Shown in pieces: positions 50,820-63,404 of a stretch of 64,000 bases of DNA. Source of the stretch: Agrypnia vestita (taxonomy: Eukaryota > Arthropoda > Insecta > Trichoptera > Phryganeidae); NCBI GenBank assembly GCA_016648135.1, contig JADDOH010014720.1, positions 1 through 64,000 on the forward strand, given 5' to 3'. A program made the position numbers and the translations under genes. Under the pieces are notes generated by a model. The model was not told the DNA's origin. It saw only the letters and a list, made by a program, of their open reading frames with translations, and searched no databases. Position 1 is the first letter of the stretch, and each line of letters begins with the position of its first letter.

Positions 50820-51030
50820 ATATACTAGCTGTAACCCGTGAAAAATGACTGGTACTAAAAAAAATTTCGAAATAGAAAATTCTCGAAAAAAAGAATTCGA
50901 AAAAAAATCTATATAAAAACAAAATTTCGAAAAAAATTATTGTAAAATGGTTACGGACGTTACATGAAGTTACGGGGACAGACGGACGAACGGAGGGATA
51001 GACAGACAACGAAATTATTATAATGGGGAT
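50820..51030. repeat. CTAG-ended repeat with aaaatttcgaaa subrepeats
   Basis: tactagctgtaacccgtgaa, a run of degenerate aaatttcgaa/aattcgaaaa units, and acagacggacgaacggaggg. Similar repeats at 46145 and 61410. Confidence 0.4.
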
Positions 51031-51034
51031 TTAT

Positions 51035-51395
51035 TTTATTTTCAATAATTATGTATATTTTATATTGTTCGTCTAATATGCAAACAAAATTAATGTAGGT
51101 ACTTTTCAGAATATTTTGAGTTTGTTCAAATCTTTCAGAACAGTGCTGGATTTATGTCATAGAGACATTTTTAATCAATTAATATTTGATTGACAATTAA
51201 TATTGATGAATTTCATTACACACAATAAAGTATATTGCTCTCAAAATTCCGTAAAAAATCAATGTAGATTTTCTCATTAGCGACATCTGTGGGGATTTAG
51301 GGGAATGAAAATGGCTTTGTACAGGCCGCATGGAAAAGGTGCTTATTACTCATATATGAAAGCTTTCCACGCAATTTGAACATATATACAACTTC
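51035..51395. other. Intergenic, nothing recognised
   Basis: No supported feature. Confidence 0.5.
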
Positions 51396-51399
51396 CAAA

Positions 51400-51590
51400 A
51401 AATGAATAAGCATGGTATATTCTATCATGGGTGGAAATGGCGAATGTTACAATTGTGTAAAGTGATCACTTAAGCCAACCATAAAAAGATAGGTCATAAG
51501 TCCTATTACACCCAAATGACTTCTATACCTACTTTCCCATAATTAATACAGTTTCGTCTCTGTGAGATATCTATAATATACATTAATGTA
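51400..51590. repeat. cttaagtgatca MITE, reverse copy
   Basis: gtgtaaagtgatcacttaag ccaacc and gtttcgtctctgtgagatat, inverse of the family at 42690. Confidence 0.5.
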
Positions 51591-51949
51591 GGTTACTGTT
51601 TTTCGTGCATTTTACTTACCATTTATGATTATTTTACCATGAAAACTGCACTTACGAGTATCAGTAATGAAATTAAATTTTTCACATAATTTTAAAAAAA
51701 TATTTACATTTTTATTTTATAAAAAAACTTATATCTTTATTTTCCGAGAAGGGTTAAAACCGCTTAACCGATTTTTGATAGACGCTTTTTTGGAAGCCCT
51801 AATAAAGGCCATACTTCTTCATATAGCAATATCTTTATTAAGGTGACGTGAATATCTTTATTAACGTCTTCCTTCAGGTACGACAACCGAGATATCTCTT
51901 CTTGGTAACTTCAGCGCCCTTGAGAAACTCGTAATCAAAACTCCTGTCC

Positions 51950-52290
51950 ACGAAATATAAAAATGCAATCTACCGCACAATAATACGTTCTGCTGTTATA
52001 TAATGCCCCAAGAGTCATGGAATCTTACAAAAGCCTCGGAAAAGAAATTAATTGTTTATGAAAGGAAAATTCTCAGAATAATATATGGACCGGTGAGAAA
52101 TGACCAGTCGGTTCGGTTGCGTATTTGCAACAGTCAATAGGTAAAAGATATTTGTAAAAATTCTGATTTAATTGATATGACACCTCAAGGATAAGATTAT
52201 TAATGAATAAGATTATTACAAAATTATTAATGGACACAATACAATTGAATTATTAAGAAAAATAATTAAAAAAAAACCAACGCGAACATG
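51950..52290 (+). mobile_element. LINE reverse transcriptase C-terminal relic
   Basis: KNAIYRTIIRSAVI, then ETWNLTKASEKKLIVYERKI LRIIYGPVRND: the T(W).LTK...KL...ER..LR.I.GP pattern of RTE-type LINEs, with a frameshift and early decay. Confidence 0.6.
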
Positions 52291-52403
52291 ACCATTGTAC
52301 AAGAAGAAAAGATTGCCATTCCGAAAGAAAAAAAGATCGAAAACTTCTATGACGTACAGTGGGATGAAATTATATATGAATCTACCCCAGAATCTTTAAA
52401 AAT

Positions 52404-52435
52404 CTTCTTCTTCTTTTTTTTTTTTTTTTTTACAG
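52404..52435. repeat. Poly(T)/CTT tract
   Basis: cttcttcttc followed by a long T run. Confidence 0.8.
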
Positions 52436-52639
52436 TTTTAATTTATTTTTTAAAAATATTTATTACATTAAACATATGCCAAACTGCACAGCAGTTTTAC
52501 GGCATGGTTGCCTTCAATATTTGACAATAATTTTTATTTTATAATGAAGATAGTAGGTTATTATCGAGTGTTGCATATTTTTTTACAAGTGATACATGAT
52601 ATGTAATTATAAATTAATGTAAGATTAGGTTCATAGCTT

Positions 52640-53280
52640 TAATATATATTCTTTTAGCTTGTACTTTTTTGAAGCCAATGGAGTTTTTTTGTCTTGCATC
52701 ATCTAGATCACAAATCTGTTATTGAACGAGAGCCGTCCTCTTGGAAAATGGAGCACCAACCATATTTAAACCTTTCCAGATTTCCTGGCACACGGGGAAT
52801 TCTTGTGTTATCCTTCCTATTCACGTGGTCTCTTTAGCACCGCCGTCTCTTCCCACCCCATCTCACGATGTCTTCTGTTTGACAGACCTCTCTTATTTCA
52901 GAGCTCCTAACGCTCTCCCCGAGAGTCCACCCTGCTATAGGGCGCAGTACTCTCATCTCAGACGTCCGAATAACATTTTTGGTCCTAACTATGTCAGATC
53001 TAGTTTCTATACCATATATCATAATGGGCCTGAGCATGTGCTTATTTCTCCATATAGTGTCCTTCAGCAGCCAGATATCGCTGCCGCCTTTTGGTTTTCT
53101 CCCTAACTTCGTTATAGATATTTCTTCTTTATTGTAGAGATTCTCTAGAAACGCACAAGTTATTTGGTCGTTTGCGCTGCAAGCCGAATTATGTGATACT
53201 TCACACATTCGTTTGTTGAAGGAATTCAATACAAAGGGTTCTAGATAGAATTTAGATAGAACAGGTATCAAAAGCATACT
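52640..53280 (-). mobile_element. LINE reverse transcriptase C-terminal relic
   Basis: The reverse strand reads MLRPIMIYGIETRSDIVRTK, NVIRTSEMRVLRPIAGWTLG and SVRSSEIREVCQTEDIVRWG, the segment after the catalytic core in several LINE clades (RPI..YG.ET ... EMR.LR.I.G). Stops follow. Confidence 0.65.
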
Positions 53281-53284
53281 TCAG

Positions 53285-54550
53285 TGTTTATATTCAGGAG
53301 GGCAGACTCCGGAGAAAAACGGCCGAGGGTCTAACTGCGACAGCTCCAAGACTATGTTGTCCACCGGACCATGACTATATTTGTACATTTCGTAAAATCG
53401 TGAGACCTTGATATATTGTTTATCGTGTTGCAAGTCGAAATGGAGAATGAAAACGTTTCGGCAACGTGATCATTCATGGCTGTACAGATTAACGTTGAGT
53501 AGAAAATAAGTGACCAGATTTATAGTATATTTCAAGAAAACTCCACCATTAGCCTATTTCTTCACATCGCTTAATATAATAATTGTCTTTTTTATTTTAT
53601 ATCAAAATTTAGCAGTGCAATGACAGTCAGACAGCTTTTAATTACTCAGACTCTGTGCAAATTTTTTAAATGCAATGTTATTGTAAAAAGAACCCAACAA
53701 ATACATAACATTAGAATGTCTGCTTCCCTAATGTATCAGCCAATAAATGCCAAGATAGTATTTGAACAAAGAACTTATTTTAAAAGGTTCATTTGTTCTT
53801 TAATGTTCTTTCCGAAAACTTTAAGATTCCAAATACATGGTCACTTTAAAAAATGATTAAGGGTGTAATGCTGTGTGATAATAACGATACTGAAATGTTT
53901 TTGGTATCCATTTTATCATAATCAGTGTGGACACCCTACTTTTATTTTTACTGACAAAAAATAATTTTGTGAAGACATTATTGATAGCATTATTTTTGCA
54001 ATTATACAACTGCATTTGTACAAATACATTCAATACTATACAGCCGATTTTGCACAAGTACCCAAATGCAGAAAACAGGTTTTATTTATGTACTCATTGA
54101 ATTATATTTTTTTCATTATTTCTTATAATATACGAACACAAAATATATTTGTTACATTTATTCTCTCTTACATTCGTTATTTTATCTGCTATTATTAATA
54201 TAATTTTTACTTGTTCTTTCTACCTATATTTTCTATTTATATTTACGATATCTAAGAAATTAATTAATCTTGCGTAGTGTTTTGTCCTCATTTTGTTGTA
54301 AAGCTGCTCATCTCGGCACAGGTTCATCCTAGTGAGATGAGTGACTGATTTTATCACAAACATGAATTGTGTTCAGGATTAATAAATAAATCTTATTTGT
54401 GCAATGCTCGCCATGTGTCTCCTTCCAAGACACCACAACAAAAGTCGTCTATAGTTGTCTGCAGTGTCGTAAAGCATATATGTACAAACAAAATGCCGTG
54501 TATTACTAAAGATTCTGGGAAACAATAATCCATATCTTATGAAAAATCTG
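53285..54550. other. Intergenic, nothing recognised
   Basis: No supported gene. 54280-54480 is less AT-rich but has no motif. Confidence 0.45.
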
Positions 54551-54660
54551 CGGCTACGACTAGAGTTTTAGGGATTTCGTTATTTTTGCTGCTAGAGTTT
54601 CAGAGCGTTCATTATTTTTGACTATTAGAGTTTACAGCTTTCGTTATTTTTGACCGCTTC
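54550..54660 (+). repeat. Degenerate tandem repeat, three units
   Basis: Units of about 45-50 bp share agagtttNagN...tcgttatttttg (gactagagttttagggattt, gctagagtttcagagcg, tattagagtttacagc). Confidence 0.5.
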
Positions 54661-55087
54661 TGTAGGTACACAATTTCATATCAATGCTTCTCTTATTTTA
54701 CATACTTGCGCGCATCAAATTTATTTCTTCAATCTGTTGTTCAAGCTGATGATTCATATATTGATAGTAAATATTGAAAGACTTTGTGCGAATACATCAA
54801 ATTTATAATGTGGATTTCACCACTAATAGAGATTAAAATCAAGCGGTATGTCTTTAAAAGCCCTGATAAATAAACAAACCCAGTGCAATAATAATTAAAT
54901 ACAACATTAACAATAAATAATCAAATTTCTGACAATAGAAATGCTCTTGTTAAATGTGTATTTGAAAAATATACCTTTACTAGAAACAACACATGTTCAC
55001 CTAATTCGTATATTTCAAAGGAAATTAACACCTCACTCTGATGCAGCCAGCTTCGTTTCAAATTTCAGTAAGCGTGAAAAATTGTGA

Positions 55088-55806
55088 TATATATGAACGT
55101 AGTTATGCAGAAAGCAGCCAACCCACAAAATTCTAAAAATGAGTTATATACGGGTTTGGACAGCTTCCTACGATATCTTTATATGCTGAAATCGTACATG
55201 CTCTTTATGCTATAGTTTTTTGTAAATTCAAATGTTTCTAACCCACATCAATATTAGTGAATTTTACCTCTAAAGGGACGATATTTGTTCAATCATTCTT
55301 AAAACATATTAATTTAATAACCACGACCAAGACAAACAAGACTTTTTTATACAAAATAAATATTGAAATAAAAATGACAACTGATTAAACAAACATACTC
55401 ATACTTAAATGTAATTTTAAAAAGAAAAATAAATAGGTGTAGAATAAATCCAAGCCACATAGTACCTATAAAATAACTGACATTTAATAATGTCACTCCT
55501 ATTTCATAGAATACATCCAACCCACATAGAACAAAATGAGTCCTGTTTTTCGTACATTTTGACATTTTGCAGAAAGAAACCAACCTGTAAAACGCGTCAT
55601 GTACTTATAAATAAAAGTTTTTTTCTTATAATTACATTTAAAAACCATAAAAAATATCTTTACAGTAAGCCCTACGCAAAAAAATATGCAATAAAGCATT
55701 AAATATCGATATATTAGGTTTTTGTAGATTAAAATTTTTAGAAGCCATTTTCTCAGTTCCATGTTTTTTGGGTTGGCTGCTTTCTGCATAATTACGTCCA
55801 TATAGG
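55088..55806. mobile_element. Element with about 40-bp inverted ends
   Basis: gttatgcagaaagcagccaa cccac at the left is inverted at the right (gggttggctgctttctgcat aa), including outer atatatgaacgta / tacgtccatata. Noncoding interior. Confidence 0.55.
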
Positions 55807-55944
55807 ATAGTTTTTATTTTATGTAACATTAGCTTAATTGGATGTGTACTTCAATCTCTAACATATTGTGCAAGTTTGATGACAAATGTACAATTTTTGT
55901 ATTTTCTTTAAAATGTTGGTAGTAGGTATGTATTTCAAGAAATT

Positions 55945-56795
55945 TTTTAAAGGTGCAGATACACATGCTTATTACTGGCATGCTCAAAACTAGCATGCCC
56001 TAGCAACTGTACACACTTTCTCATTATTAGCTTTAGCTCATAAATAAGCATGCTCAAACCTAGCAGTCAAACACACATGCTTATTAGTGGCATGCTCTTG
56101 TCATAAAATAGAGAGGAACTCTAGTTCAAAATTGAAACTTTGCAAACTGAAATTGAAAATTCAAGTGAACCAATAAATCAAAACAGTTCCTGGGTTTAAT
56201 CAAACACACGTGCTTATTACTGGCATGCTCTTGTCATAGAAAAGAGACGCTCTTGTTCAAAATGGAAACTGCAAACTGAAATAGAAAATTCAAGTGAACT
56301 AATAAATCAAAATATGTTTGATTTTAGTTTTTATAATTTTTACTGTAAGATTTGAATCATTCGTATCTTTTAATGAAGTTTCATAAACATTATTTCTTGC
56401 TATATTATTTTTACATAGCGGTGACCGAGTATTCCACACACATTCGTGATTCCTATAATAAGTCACGAAAAGTATTGTTTTATCATCTCCCCAATGCACC
56501 ATATTTATTTCATCTGTCGCGGACTGAGAAGATCGCATCGATAATCGATACTAGCCGCGAATGACATAAGCATGCTCATAATAAGCAAGTCTGTTCTCAC
56601 ATGCTCAAAAGATATCCCTTCTCATGGTGAATGACATTAGCATGCTCATAAATCAAACGGCGGTTGATTTTTGAGCATGCCACTAATGAGCATGCTTATT
56701 ACTAGCAATGTGCGTACACACATGCCACTGATAAGCAAGGGCTAAAGAAGTTCAATAATGCGCATGCTCACGTGCCACTAATAAGCATGTGAACC
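55945..56795 (-). mobile_element. GAGCATGCTC-rich transposon, copy 2, with MADF-like frame
   Basis: Terminal zones are filled with agcatgctca / tgagcatgct units. The reverse frame (56538-56299) reads WGDDKTILFVTYYRNHECVW then NTRSPLCKNNIARNNVYETS and TVKIIKTKIKHI. The W..DDKT..FV..Y..HEC(V/L)WN ... YKN...R..AYE pattern resembles a MADF DNA-binding domain, as found in PIF/Harbinger accessory proteins. Opposite orientation to copy 1. Confidence 0.6.
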
Positions 56796-57173
56796 TTAAA
56801 TGATAAAGCATTTGTATGTGAAGTAGGAAGTAACGTAAGACGCTTTTTATTTCGCAGGTCAATTCATAAAATACTCATCAGCATCACGCGACACAGATCT
56901 CAGGTAATTATTTATAAAATACTTTGGACTTGTTTCGCCACAAGCTTTCCTAACCACACTCTAGGTACTCATAAAAGTTTATGTCGCATACGATTACATG
57001 TCGGAAATATTGTCAGTACATTCGTTAACTTTAATGATAACCAAAATATCACAAGCTAAGCAATTACAGTCCCTTGCTAAATTTTTGGATGTAATTAAAG
57101 ATTTCGGTTTATTAAATTTATACTAATCTTAAATATTTATTATACATATGTTAAATTATTCATAAAATGTATA

Positions 57174-57194
57174 TATATATATATATATATATAT
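57174..57194. repeat. (TA)n microsatellite
   Basis: TA run at the left border of the transposon at 57195-59102; a matching run lies at the right border (59103-59120). Confidence 0.8.
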
Positions 57195-59102
57195 TAGGGT
57201 GTGTCACTTTTTTCAACTTTCGATTTTTCAAGTTTAATAGTTCTCAAAAGTTGCATTTTTATATGTTATTAAATGCTGTATTTACAGTTTTCCTTAATAC
57301 TGGTACTTTTGGCCAGCTAAAAGGCCTTAAAATATAGAAAATGTTGCAAAATAACGTTCCAATCAGAACGATATATTTTTTGTATTTACCAATTGTCTTA
57401 GTAATTAAATGCTTTTTTTCTAATAAAAATATAGCCAGCATAAGGAAAACGCCATATTTAAGTTCATTTTGATAATCTGTTAGCTTGAATACCTACCCCC
57501 GTTCGGGCAATTTCGGCTTGTTTCGGGTCGCGCTCCCGTTATGCGTGCCTCATTAGGTCAGACTCCATACCGAACGGTTGTATTTGTTAGCTTACTTGTT
57601 TTGAACCGTTGTAAAGTTTCTACATATTACACGTAATAAATTTAAGTGCTTAAATCATCGAATCCGTCAAGTTCAAAAGAAACCAGAGGTCGTACGAAAT
57701 TACGTATTTTTGAGAAATATCCCGAAATATTCAAAACTACTATGTTACCAACTTATGGATATGTTTAACGACATAATGAGTGGGCGCGTCATGAAATGAA
57801 ACAGTCAAGTAGTTTAGAATCACAAGCAAAAGTCATCACTTCTCAAATGGCTCGAATCGTTCTTGAAGTTTGGAAAAATGCAAGCATTGTGAGCCAGCTT
57901 CTATTATCATATTGCAAACAGTATAGGCTACTATCGAAAAAATTCAACAAAGAACCAAAAAGTCAATCGTATTTAGATAAAATAGAAAACTTTATAACTA
58001 AATCAACAATTCTTTTTGACATTGCTGCGTGCAAATGCAAAAATTATTCTTCTTATAAATGTGGAAAAAATAAAACTGTTCCGATTAAAGACCACCCATT
58101 TCTTGAAGACTAAAGAACCTTCAGATGCATAGGCATTGGAAACATAGTTAAAGGAAGAGAAAATTGAGAAAGTACAAAAAAATTCGAAAAGTTGTCTGAA
58201 GTATGTGATCGTTATGGCGTATCGCACAGAGCAGGCGCTGCTATTGCTTCGGCTACACTGAGTGATATCAGGGAGGCATCAAATGTTGACAAATGACAAC
58301 AAAATTGTAATAGAATAGGGTAGACGAGAGTTTTGAAAGCTCGTGCCTCGCAAAAATCATTGTCGAGATCTTTTGTGATACCATAAATCAATTTTGAGAG
58401 CGATCATTATCACGACATGATTTCCTGGCAGGATGAGAAACTTATACTGACTGAACTACCGCTTTTGAGCTATGTACTATGTACTATGTACTGAAGAGTT
58501 GAATACAGTTTTCGTCGAACGAAATGTCCGAATATTCGATTTTCCCAAGTCCCTTCCACACACAGTCAGTAGAAAGATATCTACTAACTGTGTGTGGCAG
58601 GGAATTGTGTGGATTCCTTAAATTGACGACTGTAGCTGCAGGTTCTGTCATAGGGTAAACAGTTAGAGAAGGTTTAATTGCAGCCAAGCAGAATTCCAGG
58701 AAAATTATGCCAATGTTTAATTCTAAAAAATAACTTTTGCTGTCTTTAAAAATCCTCTTTTTGGAAAAATTGTATGTTTTATAATTTAAAAAAAATATAA
58801 TTCAGGTTAAAATTTACAGGAAATTTTTATTTTAGTATATTATCTATATATATATATATTAACGAAATTAAGTAATCTGATAAAAATTATGTAGAAGAAA
58901 ACAGCACTTTTATTACCTCTGAAAAATTACTAAAAACCAACATTTTCAGAATATTTGGCTCTCTAGAACCAGCCAAAAGTATACTTGAATTGCAACTTTT
59001 TTGCATCTTTGTGTAGTTATAAATGCAATGCGACTAATGATAACTATTAAGTTTAAAAATAAAAAACTTTTTTTTTTCGCCATACAAAGTGACACACCCT
59101 AA
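57195..59102 (+). mobile_element. 1.9-kb degenerate DNA transposon
   Basis: Inverted ends ttagggtgtgtcacttt / aaagtgacacaccctaa sit in (TA)n. A broken frame can be followed: SQSYLDKIENFITKSTILFD, IAACKCKNYSSYKC, VCDRYGVSHRAGAAIASATL SDI (58199-58273) and near the end HTQSVERYLLT with LIAAKQNSRKIMPMFN. These recall a family of insect transposon-like proteins with C.C-containing and SVERYV-type blocks, but I cannot name the superfamily. Several frameshifts and stops. Confidence 0.55.
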
Positions 59103-59119
59103 TATATATATATATATAT

Positions 59120-59146
59120 TTTGCGATATTCGCACTGCACGCCCCT
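59120..59146. repeat. hAT end fragment
   Basis: cactgcacgcccctg matches the right ends of the hAT MITEs; no partner end nearby. Confidence 0.4.
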
Positions 59147-59164
59147 GCTTAGTATAGTTAAAAA

Positions 59165-59450
59165 AAAAGGGTCGCTCAGAAGGTTAAGGCGTGTTGAGCG
59201 AATGAGTGGTAAGAAAAATATATGACGAGAGTGTTGACGGCACAAGAAAAAGAGGACGACCGCGAAAGACGTGGCATGATTACCCGGATACTGGAGGTTA
59301 GTCCTGTCAGGAGCCTCAACAATTGTCGAGCTTGTGTGCGAAGATGTACGAATGTGGATGAGACGAGAGTTGCGTGTCAGGACAGAAGAGTGCGGCGCTC
59401 TATCCTCTCTGCCCAACCTCACGAGAAAACGGCGTGATGGTGTAAGTAGC
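59165..59450 (+). mobile_element. LINE 3' fragment, family A copy 5
   Basis: Reads RACVRRCTNVDETRVACQDR RVRRSILSAQPHEKTA stop, the same C-terminus as copies 1-4 but on the + strand. Confidence 0.5.
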
Positions 59451-59544
59451 AAGTTTGTAGTATTTCGTTCATTTGTAGCTAGTATATTTGAAAAATGAAA
59501 AAAAACTAGTATATAGGTATTTATAGCTGGTAGAAAAAACTTCA

Positions 59545-59820
59545 TAGTTGGATTTCTGCCTTAATAGTGAGTCGAAATGGTTCTAGCAACTATTACCTAA
59601 TATCATTAGTTGTGGAGATGTGCAATATCAAAGTTTGCATCTTTTTTCAGTATTTCGGACTTGTTTTTGCAACAAGTTGAACTATCATTACAGTAGATTA
59701 TATCGATAATATCGAATAAAATGATAAAAACATTGCAAAAATTAAAAATTGATTTTTTTACAAGGTTTTGATCATTTTATTTGATTTTTATTGAAGCAAA
59801 TGAATTTTTCATAATCGATA
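59545..59820. mobile_element. Foldback family copy
   Basis: tagttgtggagatgtgcaat, atcattttatttgatttt and aatgaatttttcataatcga match the family; abuts the next copy. Confidence 0.55.
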
Positions 59821-60375
59821 TACAGGGTGTACCAGAGCTAGCAACAGAAACTTGGCTGGTAGATTTCTGCCTATGTTATGAGTCTAAAATGTTCAAGTAA
59901 CCGTGACCTAATATCAATAGTTGTGGAGATATGCAAAATCAAAGTTTTTTCTAATATTTCTAACTTATTTTTTGCAACAAGTTGATGACTAATTTCAGTA
60001 ACTTATATCGATTATGAAAAATTCATTTCTTTCAACACAACTTTTTTCAATTTTTGCAAGGTTTTTATCATTTTTTTTTACTTTTAATAAAGCGAATGAA
60101 TTTATCATAATTGAAATAAGTTATAAAAAAGTCATTTTTTTTTACTTTTAATAAAGCGAATGAATTTATCATAATTGAAATAAGTTATTGAAATGATAGT
60201 TCAACTTTTTGCAAAAAATAAGTCAGAAATATTGAAAAAAATGCAAACTTTGATATTGCACATCTCCATAACTATTGATATTAGGTCATGGTTGCTTGAA
60301 CATTTTAGACTCATAACACAGGCAGGAATCTACCGGCCAAGTTTCCGCTACTAGCTCTGGTACACCCTGTATATT
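59821..60375. mobile_element. Foldback family, full copy
   Basis: Ends tacagggtgtaccagagcta and tagctctggtacaccctgta are exact inverses. Inside, a roughly 62-bp segment (aataaagcgaatgaatttat) is duplicated in tandem (60070-60190). Confidence 0.75.
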
Positions 60376-60575
60376 AATTATTGTAATGATAGTTCGATTT
60401 TTTGCAAAATAATAAGTCAAGAAATAATTCTAAAAATGCAAACTTTGATATTGCGTATTTTCATATCTATGATGTTCATGGTTGGTCATGGTTGCTTGAA
60501 CATTTTCGACTCATTATCAAGGCAGGAATCCATCTGTAAAGTTTTTGCTACTAGCTATGAGACATCCTGTATTCT
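60376..60575. repeat. Foldback family, right arm
   Basis: Third consecutive copy, right arm only, ending ctatgagacatcctgtattc. Confidence 0.55.
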
Positions 60576-60579
60576 AAAT

Positions 60580-61360
60580 GTAAACACACACACGTTAAAA
60601 CGAATAAATTAATTATAATCGCACAGTTTACCATATTGAGTTAGGTTTGAAGACGAATTGGCATTGGCCTCTGAGCGCCGATAAAACGAAAGGTTTATTG
60701 CCGCGGTGATGTCCACTTCGTAATCAAATACGGAAACATCACCATTGATTTCATGGTAACCTCGTTTAGGTGTTAGCAACACTCTACTACCAGAATTGCG
60801 TTAGCCCATTGCGATTGTAGCAAGAAATAAATACATTACACAGGAGAGATAGATATCTCAGTATATTTACTCTATATTGTCTTCATTGAATTAATATTTA
60901 TTGATTTATTTATTCTTCTATAATATTGCCTATCGAATCGCCTATTATATTATATTACTATTTCTAAATTTAATTTCATTAATAACGTTTAGTGATGCAA
61001 CGAATACGAATACGAATATTCGTATTCGCCAAATATCCTCACGAATATTAAAAACAAACTACCTATTTATAACAGAACGCAACGCAAATTACGGTTTGGC
61101 TGTGTACCGTGTATCCAAACATACCTACGCACTCTACTATCGGGGATTCCCCTAACACTGAAAGAATGGATTTGTTGAGTTCTGAAATTGTCAATTGTTA
61201 CTTGTTTCACAGCATAAAATGAGTTCTTTCACCTAGTTTCGTCGGGTTATTAATAAGGTTAGGTGCTCATTTCATGTAGTTTTTGTTTTGTAATACGTAT
61301 TGTTCGTTTCAATTCGGTCATTGTTATATTCGGCGGTCGAGTCTCAATACAAAAAGCGCG
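60580..61360. other. Intergenic, nothing recognised
   Basis: A small cgaatacgaatacgaatatt repeat at about 60998-61027; otherwise no supported feature. Confidence 0.5.
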
Positions 61361-61365
61361 CGTCC

Positions 61366-61366
61366 T

Positions 61367-61399
<33 letters not shown>

Positions 61400-61675
61400 A
61401 CTTTTTGATGCGTATTTTAATTTCCTAACCGTATCAACCATAATGATTTCGTTGTCTGTCCGTCTGTAACGTGCGAAATTTCATTGGAATTTACGCCTAA
61501 AAAACGAAATTAAACGGGCTTGAACCCCGGGCCAGCAAATCCGAACCGGCCACTCAACGAATGTTGCTACGGCCGCCTCCCCGTGGAGCACAAAAGAGAT
61601 ACTATAAATATAAACTAAGGCTTAGCAAAGACGTGAACAAATGTTCCGTCATTTTTGACGGGTTGCAACTAGTCT
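61366..61675. repeat. (TA/TG) run and CTAG-ended repeat with B-box-like motif
   Basis: A TA/TG microsatellite at 61366-61399 is followed by a repeat with gtctgtccgtctgtaacgtg and gacgggttgcaactagt. The reverse strand carries ggttcaagccc, a B-box match, so a tRNA-derived part is possible. Confidence 0.4.
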
Positions 61676-61758
61676 ATTACTAAATAACATTACGACGAAC
61701 GTCAAATTCGGCAACAGGAACGCGGCAAAATAGCGGATTGTAAAGCAAGCATCAACAC

Positions 61759-62276
61759 CAGTGGCGTGCAGCGCATACAAGTAAGAAGCTCTGCATTAGT
61801 AAAGATTCTGGGAAACAAACATTAATTAAATAATCTTTAGAAACAGTTGATTTAAAATTCTAGCCATACTTCGTCCTACGGCTAGAAGTTTTATTTCTGA
61901 CGTTTTGAGAAATGTTATTTTTTACAGTTTCCACCCAAAACTTTCGGTGTAAATTCTAGGTCTTTTCTATGGTGAATGTAAATACAAATACCAAAATACC
62001 ATCTGTCATATCATAACATCATAATGATAACATTAAAATGTTTGATTTATTTTTGTGAAAAGAAACGTATATCTGAAATTAGTATTGTTCCCGATTTAAT
62101 TATATATAAATCGTCTTCGAAATATATTGAATATAAAATATTTATTTATTTAGGAAATATTGTTTACCATACTTCTTTTATAGTGCAGTTATTTTTGTGG
62201 ATTGAAGCTACTCAAAATAGTTCATTATATATTGTTAAAACATTTTTAAAATGTATGTACCCTTATAGGTATATGC

Positions 62277-62312
<36 letters not shown>

Positions 62313-62377
62313 TTGATATACCTAGGTATATAGTCGGTCACAGCATAACCTAAGTTTATACCCACTGCACGCCACTG
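61759..62377. mobile_element. hAT-type nonautonomous element, 8-bp TSD
   Basis: CAGTGGCGTGCAG / CTGCACGCCACTG ends; gcatcaac at 61749-61756 and 62378-62385. Inverted relative of 21068-21929 with an internal deletion. Contains a (TA)n at 62276-62309. Confidence 0.75.
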
Positions 62378-62379
62378 GC

Positions 62380-62935
62380 ATCAACCAAATATTCACTGTC
62401 GTTTATTTCATTATTCTCTGTCGCACAGATGAATTTACATACATACCTAACCATGGCAATTCCCAAGCATCGTTCGTACCTTAGTTGTCACAAATATGGA
62501 TGGCCGACCTTCTTCATACAAATCAGTCAATTCATTATTCTGACAATGAATTCGATAATCGTGATTACTTCCGCTCCATTCACGTCCACAGATTTTGAGC
62601 ATCATATAACTCATAATGAAACATAATGATTGTATTTTCATTGATTTACAAATGTCTTTTAATAATCTGCTAATGACGCGGACATGGAGCCATAATAGAA
62701 AAAATATCTGCCTAATTATTATGGAGTCCGGTGAAGCTTATGACCCCAGGAAAATTGACTAAATCAACATCATTTGAAGGGTTCATCTTCTAGGTTGATA
62801 TATTTATTCTGTTCGCATTGGATATATTTTTAAGAAAATATTTACTGTCAGAAACTGTAAAATTGAAATAATGCTGTCTCACATTGCCCCACCAAGCTAA
62901 AAAGCAGTATCTCCATTAACTAATTACTGAGTAAA
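62380..62935. other. Intergenic, nothing recognised
   Basis: No supported feature. Confidence 0.5.
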
Positions 62936-62937
62936 GG

Positions 62938-63012
62938 TACTGATGCTTATTTTTGAGCATGCTCATTAGCATGCTCAAAACTAGCATACTCTAAAAACTG
63001 GACACACTTGCT
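62938..63012. repeat. GAGCATGCTC element end fragment
   Basis: ggtactgatgcttatttttg agcatgctca matches the right terminus of copy 1 (about 18190-18250). Confidence 0.55.
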
Positions 63013-63014
63013 CG

Positions 63015-63400
63015 TTATTAATTAATAAAATGAAAACGCTATTAAGTTTTCAAAATTAGTATTACTCCAAATACCTAGTATTCACAAAAGTTTAAATTTT
63101 TGATTTCCCAATACAATTTTTTGTTTCGAATAATTAATATACAACTAATCTCAATAATAATAATTTCGTTGTCTGTAATAATAACTTCTTTCTTCTTTTC
63201 TATTATTTTTTCTTTTATTCTTTTTTTTATAAATAAATAAATACTTATTCTTTAGGAACCGACATGTAAAAGTAGTTAAGTTTTTGACGGATTACAATTT
63301 ATTAATTAATAATTACTAAATTCATAAAAAATTCAAAATAAAATTCAAAATAATAAAATTCAAAAATAAATAATCCGTCATTGTTGACGGGGTTATAGCA
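63015..63400. repeat. AT-rich repeat with gacggggttatag end
   Basis: Ends ccgtcattgttgacggggtt atagca, like other CTAG-type repeats, with tandem aaattcaaaataa units at 63325-63375. Confidence 0.35.
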
Positions 63401-63404
63401 AATC

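Noticed and set aside
61000..61155. Host exon at 60901-61155
   Set aside because: Frame contains a cgaata microrepeat and no splice or family signal.
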